Assembly (NCBI GenBank): GCA_037147235.1
Contig: JBAWVO010000039.1
Coordinates: 1 to 32,245 of the forward strand
Source: JANXQG01 sp037147235
GTDB lineage: Bacteria; Planctomycetota; Planctomycetia; Pirellulales; Thermoguttaceae
Length of the DNA stretch: 32,245 nt
Direction of reading: 5' to 3'
How positions within the stretch are numbered: position 1 is the stretch's first letter; each line of letters begins with the position of its first letter. The notes beneath the pieces are model-generated. The model did not search any database. It had not been told where the DNA came from and worked only from the letters and a program-made list of their open reading frames with translations. A program made the translations under genes and the position numbers. Below, one piece after another: positions 1 through 7,200 of the stretch.

Positions 1-105
1 GGAGCACCAATAACTGTCGTGTTTTGCGAATTCGCCGAGCGGGGGCAGACGGCACGCGGAGTGTGCTTGCTACTTTTCTTGCGACACTTATTGATGCGCC
101 GGTCC

Positions 106-894
106 TTACTTGCCGGGTTGTGTGGGTGCCCTCATGAAATCTTTATTGACGCGGATTGCATGGTCCTTGTTGCCGTTCATATACTTCTCGATATGCATTC
201 GCCGTTCAAATTGTTTTTCGATGAAGTCGGATGGGAAGACGCATTGCTCGAACTGGTCCTTCCCAACGGATCGACAATAGGGTCCCTTCGATTGATACCG
301 GGTGAAACCCAGCCACTCGCGGTCTGGGGCGAACATGCCGAAGAACATGTCACTCTGGGGCTGGAACGATCCCAACAGAGGATATTGCCCCAGGGGCGCG
401 GCGTGCAGCGAGACGAGCGTGAAACCGACCATGACCCAACCGATGCAGAGCGACAGCACAACGCCTCCCCACAGATCGATGATCTTCAAAAACCGCACAC
501 GGACTCGGGAAACCGTATCGGTGACAGCACGGAAAACCACCACAAAAAAAACAAAACAAGTCCAAATCGCGAGAAAATCCCAAAACGCGGCATAGGAACG
601 GAATTCGTCGCCGTAGTTCATCAACCACTTGGCCAGCGGTTCATAGAAGTTCATCGTCAGCAGCCCGGCAAAGACTACATTGACCAGTCGAATCGCGTTA
701 CCCCACAGGCCGTCGCGAAAAAGGAATCCGACACAGACGCCGAGGATGAGCAGGCAGAGTAGCCATGTTGCCCAACCCGAGCCGTCAGGCGCGCTGCCCC
801 CCGCTGGGGTGTTCCCCGGTCTATAAGAGCTGCAACCGGCCAGGGCCAGCAGCGCAACCGCGAGGAACAGGGATGGAAGCAACCAGGTTTTCAT
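106..894 (-). CDS. CvpA-like membrane protein with lipoprotein-type signal
   Basis: A 262-residue protein. It opens with a lipoprotein-like signal (hydrophobic residues 4-19, then LAGC with Cys21). At least three further hydrophobic segments follow, at about 43-60, 66-85 and 100-125, with another near 140-165 carrying the Gly-rich VVLSLCIGWVMVGF run. The spacing of helices and the DxVSRVRVRFLKIIDLWGG stretch resemble the CvpA (colicin V production) family of inner-membrane proteins, whose biochemical role is poorly defined. The last 100 residues are soluble, and the sequence here (YPLLGSF, FAPDREWLGF) is what I associate with planctomycete CvpA homologues. The ATG at 894 has GGAAAG about 9 nt upstream. 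It lies downstream of the pulE-like gene on the same strand, separated by a 7-bp repeat array. The family call is moderate; the membrane location is firm. Confidence 0.6.
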   Translation of the reverse strand: MKTWLLPSLFLAVALLALAGCSSYRPGNTPAGGSAPDGSGWATWLLCLLILGVCVGFLFRDGLWGNAIRLVNVVFAGLLTMNFYEPLAKWLMNYGDEFRSYAAFWDFLAIWTCFVFFVVVFRAVTDTVSRVRVRFLKIIDLWGGVVLSLCIGWVMVGFTLVSLHAAPLGQYPLLGSFQPQSDMFFGMFAPDREWLGFTRYQSKGPYCRSVGKDQFEQCVFPSDFIEKQFERRMHIEKYMNGNKDHAIRVNKDFMRAPTQPGK

Positions 895-910
895 ATCGAG
901 TATCTTTCCA

Positions 911-988
911 AAGGTTCAAGGTTCAAGGTTCAAGGTTCAAGGTTCAAATCGCCGGGCTTTGTCATTGTACCTTGAACCTTGTACCTTC
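911..988. repeat. 7-bp tandem array AAGGTTC with opposed copy
   Basis: Five perfect AAGGTTC units occupy 911-945. At 967-987 the same unit appears on the other strand (reading AAGGTAC, AAGGTTC, AAGGTAC in reverse complement). The arms could pair into a hairpin with a loop of about 20 nt. The array fills almost the whole gap between the pulE-like and cvpA-like genes. Confidence 0.9.
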
Positions 989-993
989 TTTTC

Positions 994-3033
994 TCACCCC
1001 TTCAAAACCCTCATCAACTCCGGCAGCGACGTAGCTCCGCGAACGACCATCAAGATTCCTTCCTCCTGCAACGTCTTCGTGCTGGATTTGCGCGCGGCGA
1101 GTCGCAGGGCATCGAGCTTGGGCGTGGTGGCCAGCGTCTGCCGCAGAAGGTCTCCGACGACCATCAGCTCGAAAATGGCGGTCTGACCCAGGTAGCCAAC
1201 GCCACCGCATTCACGGCAAATCTCCTTCTTGTCCTCGTCGCCGCTCTTGGGCGTCGGTGGACGATGAAATGCCTTGACCTTGTCGGCCGGCAGTCCCAAC
1301 TGCTTCAGCACTTCCGCCGGCGGGGCATAGGGCTCTTTGCACTTGTCGCACAGCTTGCGGACCAGCCGTTGTGAAAGCACGGCCGTGACCTGCTCGCGGA
1401 ATTCGGCAATCGGTGCTTTTTCGATTGCATAGATACGCAACAGTGCCTCGGCACTGTCCTTCGCCCGCACGGTGCTCACGGCCATCCGCTCGTTCGAGGC
1501 AATCTCTTCGCAGATTAGCTTGAGCGTCTTGGCATTGACCAGGTCGCGGACGACAATCACATTGGGCTGCGTGCGGAAGACCCGCGGCAAGATGTCGGCG
1601 GGGCTTTGGCCGGCAGCACTCTTGTACGCGGTTACGGGAATGTTCTCGATCTCGTCGTAGTGATTGGCCTCGTCCTCCACCGCCGCGAACTCCCGCACGA
1701 AGCGGTCGCAACTGGAGAGTACGACCTTGGTCGTCGTTCGTAGGCCGCCGGCGGGAATGGCCGAAAAAATCACGAAACCCTGGGGGCGATTGAGAACCTC
1801 TTTGAGTTGTTCCTGCATCTTCGCCCGCATGCCCAAATCTTCCAGCGTAGCGAGATGAATCCCTTTAACCTCAAACTCCACAACGACCCGTTCGCCCGTC
1901 TGCGTGCCTTGGCAGGCCAAGGTGGACACCGTCTTGACCGGTTCCAGCGAAGTCACGGGATGCAATGCCTCAATGCCAGGCAATTTCGGCAGCTTTTCCC
2001 TGTCGATGGGTGTCCAGGCACCGATGGGCGAGGCGAATTTCCGCCGAGCCTGTTCTTCCACGGCCTTGGCAACCGCAATCTGAAGCTGCGGCGGCTGCAA
2101 TTCATCGGAGGCCATCCGTCGGGTGAGGTCCATTGTGGCCTGCTCACGATACTCCTTTTCGGCCTTATCCATCTTCGTGAAGTTCTCTTTTCGCAGCACG
2201 GCGTACTCCACGCCAAACTTACCCGTCTGCTTGGCACGCCGCTCCTTAGGCTCCAGACCGCAGAGGAGCTTCAACGCATCCAGGGCTGGGTCGGCCCCCT
2301 CACGCTCGATCGGCTCCTGTGGCGTCCAGACGCCGTCTACCAGGTAGCGGATGGAAACGGTCGTGGGAGAGAAGTCGAGCACGATTGCCGAGGCGCGAGA
2401 CTTCAGGCCCTCGTACAGGATCTTGCGGGCCAGGGGAAGTCCGCCGGATTGCCGGGAGGCCAGCAGCCGGGCACCGTTGATGGTCGGGTCGCCACCGCCA
2501 AGGGCATAGACCTTGACGGGCACGCCGCTGGTATTGGCATCGGCAGCCTCGGAGGCAACCTTCACGCCGATGTTCTTCATTTTCTCCGAGAACCAGAACC
2601 GCAAATGAGCCCGGGTAAGCACTTTGTGATGCAGCGGCATGCAGCGGTTGCGATAAACGATGTACGTCGCCGCAGGTGCGACGGCCCCGCCCAGCAGGAG
2701 AAAGATATTGAGCCAGAACCAAGGAATCAGCCAGCTCAAGAGCATCGTGGTCATGAAACTGCCGACGATGATGGGGTTCCATAATTGCCATTTAAGCTCG
2801 GTGTCCTCCAGGTCGCGATTGACCCAGTCGGCCACGCCGATCCAGGCGAGGAACAGCAGCCAGACCGTGGCGATCTTCATCCAACTCAGGTAGAAACCGC
2901 CACCGCGCCAACTGGCATTCCACAAGTGGGTTGCATCTTGGGAGACGTCGGCCGCAAGCAAGGTTTCAGCACCTGCCGTCAGGATGAAGGCGGCTAGCAG
3001 GAGGATCAAGGTTGCACGGGAGTTCTTCATCAT
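994..3033 (-). CDS. PulE/GspE-like membrane protein with degenerate ATPase motifs
   Basis: A 679-residue protein in two parts. Residues 1-130 hold a signal-like helix (9-28) and about three more membrane helices (52-71 and two within 85-127). Residues from about 210 follow the type II secretion/type IV pilus ATPase (GspE/PulE/PilB) fold in order: YLVDGVW, STLACQGTQTGERVVVEF, LEDLGM, then the nucleotide-binding core and a C-terminal zinc knuckle (CDKCKEPY ... CRECGGVGYLGQTAIFE). The catalytic motifs are eroded. The Walker A position reads IPAGGLRTTT instead of GPTGSGKTTT, the GEIRD of Walker B reads RDLVN, and the His-box STLHTND reads STVRAKDS. It is therefore probably not an ATPase but a membrane-anchored structural or regulatory paralogue. 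The start codon follows the pilT stop by 2 nt, implying co-translation with PilT. The intact zinc knuckle argues against a simple pseudogene. Confidence 0.75.
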   Translation of the reverse strand: MMKNSRATLILLLAAFILTAGAETLLAADVSQDATHLWNASWRGGGFYLSWMKIATVWLLFLAWIGVADWVNRDLEDTELKWQLWNPIIVGSFMTTMLLSWLIPWFWLNIFLLLGGAVAPAATYIVYRNRCMPLHHKVLTRAHLRFWFSEKMKNIGVKVASEAADANTSGVPVKVYALGGGDPTINGARLLASRQSGGLPLARKILYEGLKSRASAIVLDFSPTTVSIRYLVDGVWTPQEPIEREGADPALDALKLLCGLEPKERRAKQTGKFGVEYAVLRKENFTKMDKAEKEYREQATMDLTRRMASDELQPPQLQIAVAKAVEEQARRKFASPIGAWTPIDREKLPKLPGIEALHPVTSLEPVKTVSTLACQGTQTGERVVVEFEVKGIHLATLEDLGMRAKMQEQLKEVLNRPQGFVIFSAIPAGGLRTTTKVVLSSCDRFVREFAAVEDEANHYDEIENIPVTAYKSAAGQSPADILPRVFRTQPNVIVVRDLVNAKTLKLICEEIASNERMAVSTVRAKDSAEALLRIYAIEKAPIAEFREQVTAVLSQRLVRKLCDKCKEPYAPPAEVLKQLGLPADKVKAFHRPPTPKSGDEDKKEICRECGGVGYLGQTAIFELMVVGDLLRQTLATTPKLDALRLAARKSSTKTLQEEGILMVVRGATSLPELMRVLKG

Positions 3034-3035
3034 AG

Positions 3036-4205
3036 TTACAGTATCCCTGGATCGCGAACGTCGATCCCCTTCAACGCCATCTTCAATGCCTCGGGGTTGG
3101 GTGCTACCTCAAAGGCAGTCGGTCGGTCGATCAGTTCGATGTCGATCAGGTGCTTTAGGCTCATCGTGAAGTCCTGCATGCCTTCATCCTTGCCCAGGCG
3201 GATGGCGTCGACCAGTTTTTCGTCCTGGCATTCCAGGATCAGCTTGCGGACGATGGGATTGAAGGCCATGATCTCGACCGTCGGCACCCGGCTCACGCCC
3301 GGCTTGATCGAGGGCAACAGCTTCTGGGCCAGGATGGCTTTCATGTTGAAGGCCATGGCACTTCGGATCGCGCTCCGCTGGCCTTCGGGAAACAGGTCGA
3401 GGATGCGGCCGATCGTGCTGGGCGCGGTCGAGGCGTGAATTGTGCCGAACACAAGGTGACCGGTCTCGGCCGCCTGAATGGCCGTTTCAAACGTCTCCCG
3501 ATCTCGCATTTCGCCCACCAGGATTACGTCCGGGTCTTCGCGGACCGCATGTTTCATGCCGGTCTGAAAATCTTTCACGTCATTCCCAATTTCCCGCTGA
3601 TTGATCAGGCACTTGTCTTCCGTGAAGGTGAACTCGATGGGATCTTCGAGCGTGAGAATGTGTTTGCGGTAGTTATGGTTGACCCAGTCCAGCATTGATG
3701 CAATCGTTGTACTCTTGCCGGAACCGGTCACGCCGGCCAGCAGGATCATCCCCTGGCTGAACTGACAGAACTTTTCCAGACCGTCGGGCAGGTAGAGCGA
3801 TTTGAAGTCGGGAATCCAGTTATTCACCCGCCGAGCTACCATGCCCAGACTGCCCATCTGCTGCAGGACGTTGACGCGGAACCGCCATCGCTTGTCGTCA
3901 ATCTGTAGCGAATAGGCGAAGTCACAGCCGCCGTCTTCCTCGAAGATCTTCATCCGGTGGGCATCATGCCGGAACATCGGCAGGACCAAGCGTGCCATCT
4001 CGTCGTCGTCAATCGGGCCGCGGTTCAGTGGACGCAGCGAGCCGGTGACGCGAATGATCGGCGAGCTGCCCACTTTCAGATGTAGGTCGCTCCCCTCGAA
4101 CTTCACCAAGGCGCGAAACAACTTGTCGATCTCCAACTCGCCGTGGCGACCAAATCGACCCAGTTCGACCGGTTTTTCAGTTTCGTTCAATTGAGGAGTA
4201 GTCAT
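3036..4205 (-). CDS. pilT: PilT-type retraction ATPase
   Basis: A 389-residue type IV pilus retraction ATPase of the PilT/PilU branch, a cytoplasmic hexamer that powers pilus disassembly and twitching. The nucleotide motifs are intact: Walker A GVTGSGKSTT near residue 157, Asp box TLEDPIEF near 187, Walker B DVILVGEMRD near 228-237, and His box TGHLVFGTIHAS near 247-258. The N-terminal PAS-like domain (SDLHLKVGSSPIIRVTGSLRPL) is typical. The usual PilT C-terminal AIRNLIRE motif is not present; VRKLILE occurs in its place. It sits between hisF (15 nt upstream) and the degenerate PulE-like gene (2 nt downstream). No pilin, PilC or PilB lies in the window, so the rest of the machine must be elsewhere. 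A PilT-like role in a planctomycete-specific secretion or pilus system is also possible. Confidence 0.9.
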   Translation of the reverse strand: MTTPQLNETEKPVELGRFGRHGELEIDKLFRALVKFEGSDLHLKVGSSPIIRVTGSLRPLNRGPIDDDEMARLVLPMFRHDAHRMKIFEEDGGCDFAYSLQIDDKRWRFRVNVLQQMGSLGMVARRVNNWIPDFKSLYLPDGLEKFCQFSQGMILLAGVTGSGKSTTIASMLDWVNHNYRKHILTLEDPIEFTFTEDKCLINQREIGNDVKDFQTGMKHAVREDPDVILVGEMRDRETFETAIQAAETGHLVFGTIHASTAPSTIGRILDLFPEGQRSAIRSAMAFNMKAILAQKLLPSIKPGVSRVPTVEIMAFNPIVRKLILECQDEKLVDAIRLGKDEGMQDFTMSLKHLIDIELIDRPTAFEVAPNPEALKMALKGIDVRDPGIL

Positions 4206-4220
4206 GGTTTATAGAAATCC

Positions 4221-4988
4221 TTACAGTCGTACCGAGATGCCGCGGTCGCGCATCACTTGCTTGGTCTGGCGGATTGTGTACTCGCCGAAATGAAAAATGC
4301 TGGCGGCCAAGGCGGCCTCGGCCCCGCCCAACAGAATCGCATCGGCCAGATGCTCGGGACAACCGGCCCCACCGCTGGCTACCACAGGCACCCTGACGGC
4401 TTGGGTGACGGCCCGGGTGATTTCCAGGTCGTAACCGTTTTTTGTACCGTCGGCATCCATCGACGTGAGAATAATCTCGCCGGCCCCCAGGCGTTCGACC
4501 TCCTTGGCCCAAGCGACGGCTTCCAACCCGGTGCCGATCCGCCCGCCGTTGATGTGTACCTCCCATACCTCGCGGCCCTCTTGGATCACGCGTTTGGGGT
4601 CGATGTTCACCACGATGCACTGGCTGCCGAAGCGTCGAGCGGCCTGATGCACGAAATCGGGGTCGCGGCAGGCGGTGGAGTTGATCGAAACCTTGTCGGC
4701 CCCGGCGTTCAAGAGGGCGCGGACGTCGTCGATGGAGCGGATGCCACCGCCGACCGTTAACGGCATGAAGACGACTTCCGCTGTACGGCGGACGACTTCC
4801 AACATGATCTCGCGGCCTTCGTGGCTGGCGGTGATGTCGAGAAAGACAAGCTCATCGGCCCCCTCTTCTTCGTAACGCGCAGCAACAGCCACGGGATCGC
4901 CGGCGTCACGGAGATTGAGGAAATTCGTCCCCTTGACGACTCGGCCCCGGTTAACATCGAGACAAGGTATCACTCTTTTGGCGAACAT
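4221..4988 (-). CDS. hisF: Imidazole glycerol phosphate synthase cyclase subunit HisF
   Basis: The cyclase half of the HisF-HisH synthase in histidine biosynthesis. It uses ammonia from HisH to convert PRFAR to imidazole glycerol phosphate and AICAR. The 255-residue (beta/alpha)8 barrel starts MFAKRVIPCLDV, with the catalytic Asp11, and has the second acid in LTSMDADGT near residue 177. The phosphate-binding Gly motifs GGGIRS and ASGGAG are present. The ATG at 4988 is chosen because family members begin at exactly this motif; upstream in-frame sequence to 5084 is not conserved-looking. It is the first gene of a tight minus-strand group hisF-pilT-pulE-like. The company of pilus genes is unusual for hisF, and no other his gene is present. 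Confidence 0.96.
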   Translation of the reverse strand: MFAKRVIPCLDVNRGRVVKGTNFLNLRDAGDPVAVAARYEEEGADELVFLDITASHEGREIMLEVVRRTAEVVFMPLTVGGGIRSIDDVRALLNAGADKVSINSTACRDPDFVHQAARRFGSQCIVVNIDPKRVIQEGREVWEVHINGGRIGTGLEAVAWAKEVERLGAGEIILTSMDADGTKNGYDLEITRAVTQAVRVPVVASGGAGCPEHLADAILLGGAEAALAASIFHFGEYTIRQTKQVMRDRGISVRL

Positions 4989-5106
4989 AACGCCTAATCT
5001 CTCGGGGGGGCGGAAATGATGTGTTGGCAACGGCGGCCGTCGCCTAGCAAAACCATCCTCTACTTTAACCTGCCCCACCCGCACCGGTCAACTAGGAAGG
5101 GAGAAT

Positions 5107-5225
5107 TGTGTGTGGCAAGATTTTCTAGCAAGCCCGTGGCACGGGCTTCCAGCCCGTAGAATTCAACACGGGCAAAATGCCCGTGCCACGGTGGCGTCCG
5201 ACTGTCAGAGAATCTTGCCACACAC
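5107..5225. repeat. Palindromic MITE-like element, class 1, copy A
   Basis: Terminal inverted repeats GTGTGGCAAGATTTTCT (from about 5110) and AGAGAATCTTGCCACAC (ending about 5223) match at 16 of 17 positions. Inside is a perfect 13-bp inverted pair CCGTGGCACGGGC/GCCCGTGCCACGG, which encloses two smaller hairpins (ACGGGCTTCCAGCCCGT and ACGGGCAAAATGCCCGT). The element ends 7 nt from the stop codon of the TPR gene. A near-identical copy is at 14221-14338. Confidence 0.92.
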
Positions 5226-5231
5226 GGGCAA

Positions 5232-6245
5232 TTACCGCTGCCAGTTGGGAGGATTGGGCGCAACGAGATCTGGACCTTGCGGGTCACGGTTGGGATCCGC
5301 CGGATAACGCGGATCGTTCACCGCGGGAAGACGGCGGAGATTGTTGGCGTCGGCGGCTGGTGGGGGAATCGCACGAATACCGATAGCCTGCGGATCACGC
5401 GAGGCAACGGCCTGCATCGGATTGGCATTCGGGGGTGGAGCCGGATTCTGATATTGCTGCGGGTACTGAACTTGAGCAGTCTGCTGGGAAAGCCGCTCTA
5501 CCCACTGCCGGGCTAAGGTCATTCCGGGGCTGAGTCTTAGGGCAATCGTAAATTCCTGTAAAGCGGCAGCCTTGATACCACGCTTGTTGAGCAGGAAACC
5601 CAAATTATAGTGCGAGACAGGCTCGTCATAGACCTCACGAAGTTGCTTGAATGCCTCCTGGGGCATTCCGGCCTCGACCAGAAGCGCAGCTAGGTTATTG
5701 CGATAGCGTGGCTCACGGGGGCTCAAGGCGACGGCTCGCTGGCCGGCCTCGATGGCCTCGCGGACCATGCTGCATCGGGCGTAATGTATGGCTAGGTTGT
5801 TATAAACCGACGGCTGCTTGGGATGTTTCTGTGCGGCCTGCTGATAGAATTTCAGGGCCTCCTGCGGCTGATTCATCTGATCCTTGAGCATGGCATAGCC
5901 CAGCAACACCCGGATGTCGTTCGGGGCCTTCTTCAACACCTGCTGGTATTGATCTTCGGCCTCCTTGAACTTGCCACTCTCAACATACAGACGTGCGACG
6001 GATATGTAGAGTTCGACACCTGCCTTGGCAGGCGTTTTCAAGGCAATGGGATCATCGGACAGATTGGGTGGAGGAGTTGTTGACCGTCCAAGATTCTGGA
6101 AGCCACTGGTAATCGAATGACCCAGGGACGATTCACCCGAGGATGAATCGGTTTGTGCAACAGCCCCCGCCACCATCAGCACGACTGTGGCGTAAGCGAA
6201 AATCAGGGGTAGTAGTGCCCATCGCGTTAGTTTGACGTTTTCCAA
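5232..6245 (-). CDS. Secreted tetratricopeptide-repeat protein
   Basis: A 337-residue exported protein. A signal or anchor helix (LLPLIFAYATVVLMVAGAVAQ) lies at about residues 10-30. At least five TPR units follow between about 80 and 255 (for example LYVESGKFKEAEDQYQQVL, AMLKDQMNQPQEALKFYQQA and AIHYARCSMVREAIEAGQRA). The Pro/Asn/Gln-rich tail ends in NPPNWQR. TPR domains are protein-protein scaffolds; acting outside the cytoplasmic membrane is inferred from the signal. I chose the TTG at 6245 because GGAGGAG stands 4 nt before it. A GTG at 6302 would add 19 residues but has its purine run abutting the start. The gene is flanked by palindromic elements on both sides. No specific partner can be named. 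Confidence 0.8.
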   Translation of the reverse strand: MENVKLTRWALLPLIFAYATVVLMVAGAVAQTDSSSGESSLGHSITSGFQNLGRSTTPPPNLSDDPIALKTPAKAGVELYISVARLYVESGKFKEAEDQYQQVLKKAPNDIRVLLGYAMLKDQMNQPQEALKFYQQAAQKHPKQPSVYNNLAIHYARCSMVREAIEAGQRAVALSPREPRYRNNLAALLVEAGMPQEAFKQLREVYDEPVSHYNLGFLLNKRGIKAAALQEFTIALRLSPGMTLARQWVERLSQQTAQVQYPQQYQNPAPPPNANPMQAVASRDPQAIGIRAIPPPAADANNLRRLPAVNDPRYPADPNRDPQGPDLVAPNPPNWQR

Positions 6246-6249
6246 GATG

Positions 6250-6256
6250 CTCCTCC
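6250..6256 (-). promoter_or_regulatory. Strong Shine-Dalgarno for a TTG start
   Basis: The minus strand reads GGAGGAG, then CATC, then TTG. This is the best ribosome-binding site near the TPR gene and decides its start at 6245 rather than the GTG at 6302. Confidence 0.65.
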
Positions 6257-6348
6257 GTGGCTGGAAAACCACTTCGTCAATTTCATCGACGCGGAAAGGC
6301 ACCCTTCTGTAGCTGAATTTGGCGATAAGGAAGAATTTACGGCGCAGC

Positions 6349-6467
6349 TATACTGCTCGCGGTTGAGACCAACACTAGCCCGAAGCGCGAGCGAGGTTGC
6401 TAAGTCGTTGCCTCGCTTGCGCTTCGGGCTGGTATGGATTGGGACAATCTCAACCGCGGACAGTATA
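6349..6467. repeat. Palindromic MITE-like element, class 2
   Basis: Outer inverted repeats are TATACTGCTCGCGGTTGAGA and TCTCAACCGCGGACAGTATA (18 of 20 pairing). The inner inverted pair AGCCCGAAGCGCGAGCGAGG/CCTCGCTTGCGCTTCGGGCT (19 of 20) is separated by 14 nt. It lies in the gap between the genes ending at 6530 and starting at 6245. The rest of this gap holds nothing I recognise. Confidence 0.9.
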
Positions 6468-6529
6468 CCTCGTGTAGCTTACCAGTTTTGGGTGCCCAAG
6501 GTGATCCGCAGCGGCAGGCAACACTTGTC

Positions 6530-7093
6530 CTAGATGCCGGATTTGGAACCAGGTGCAACATTGTTTTGGGTACCCAAGAGTTTGGGATCCATCGCTGAAG
6601 CGGCGGCCTTCCGGTTCAGCCAATCGATGCGGTCAGCCGGGCATCCATCGTCGGTTCGGTTCGATTCCAGCACGGGAACATTTGCGGCATAGGGTGATTG
6701 GGCAACAAAACGCTGCACCGTCTGCATTCGCAGAACCGTTCCCTGGGGGGTATTGGCCCGATGTACGTAAATCTGACGGTGCGACTCAGGAACCTCGTTC
6801 ATGATCCATTGCACATGCATCCGGCCGGCCTCGGTCAATCCGTTTTCGCCAGGCAGGAAGTGAAATTCGGACAACAGGTTCTGACGTTCCCAGCCGGCAG
6901 AAACCTGGACGGCCATCGTCTGGCGGACCGCTGTTCGATCAGGACAAATGTATGGCTCAGGCCAGCAATTCCGTTGATGGGTATCGCTGGCAACATTGGA
7001 AAGAAACTCTCCCATTACGCCCGCCGAAAGAGGCATGGCATACCCGACCACCACGATTGTGATTGTAATCCAGACGATGCAACGACCGACCAT
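6530..7093 (-). CDS. Secreted hypothetical protein
   Basis: A 187-residue protein that I cannot assign to a named family. A signal-type helix (IVWITITIVVVGYAMPLSAGV) covers residues 5-26. The mature part has CWPEPYICPDR near 43-53, GWERQNLLSEFHFLP near 68-82, and LTEAGRMHVQWIMNEVPESHRQIYVHR, a pattern I associate with planctomycete exported proteins of unknown role. The LTxAGRxxVxWI segment loosely resembles part of an OmpA-like peptidoglycan-binding fold, but the binding residues are not evident. Three cysteines (43, 50 and 150) could form a disulphide outside the cell. ATG 7093 has no strong ribosome site. Confidence 0.6.
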   Translation of the reverse strand: MVGRCIVWITITIVVVGYAMPLSAGVMGEFLSNVASDTHQRNCWPEPYICPDRTAVRQTMAVQVSAGWERQNLLSEFHFLPGENGLTEAGRMHVQWIMNEVPESHRQIYVHRANTPQGTVLRMQTVQRFVAQSPYAANVPVLESNRTDDGCPADRIDWLNRKAAASAMDPKLLGTQNNVAPGSKSGI

Positions 7094-7200
7094 GACCGTT
7101 TCTCCGCAAAAGGTATTTCCGTCTCAGTCGGTATCGGCAAGAGAAGACGAGCGATTACGCCTTATTTTCGCTGACCGACAGAAATTACTGTTTTGAGAGG

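Noticed and set aside
19..762. A 247-residue plus-strand reading frame
   Set aside because: It is antisense to the CvpA-like gene, with no ribosome site and no family-like sequence; it is a shadow of the real gene's codon bias.
1807..2784. A long (325 residues) plus-strand frame inside the PulE-like gene
   Set aside because: It is antisense to a gene with clear GspE-like order and a zinc knuckle; its product is rich in His/Arg/Gln without motifs.
5107..5225. Ordinary rho-independent terminator
   Set aside because: There is a stem but no T tract at the right place, the element is 119 bp with TIRs, and a second copy exists, so it is listed as a repeat with possible terminator-like use.
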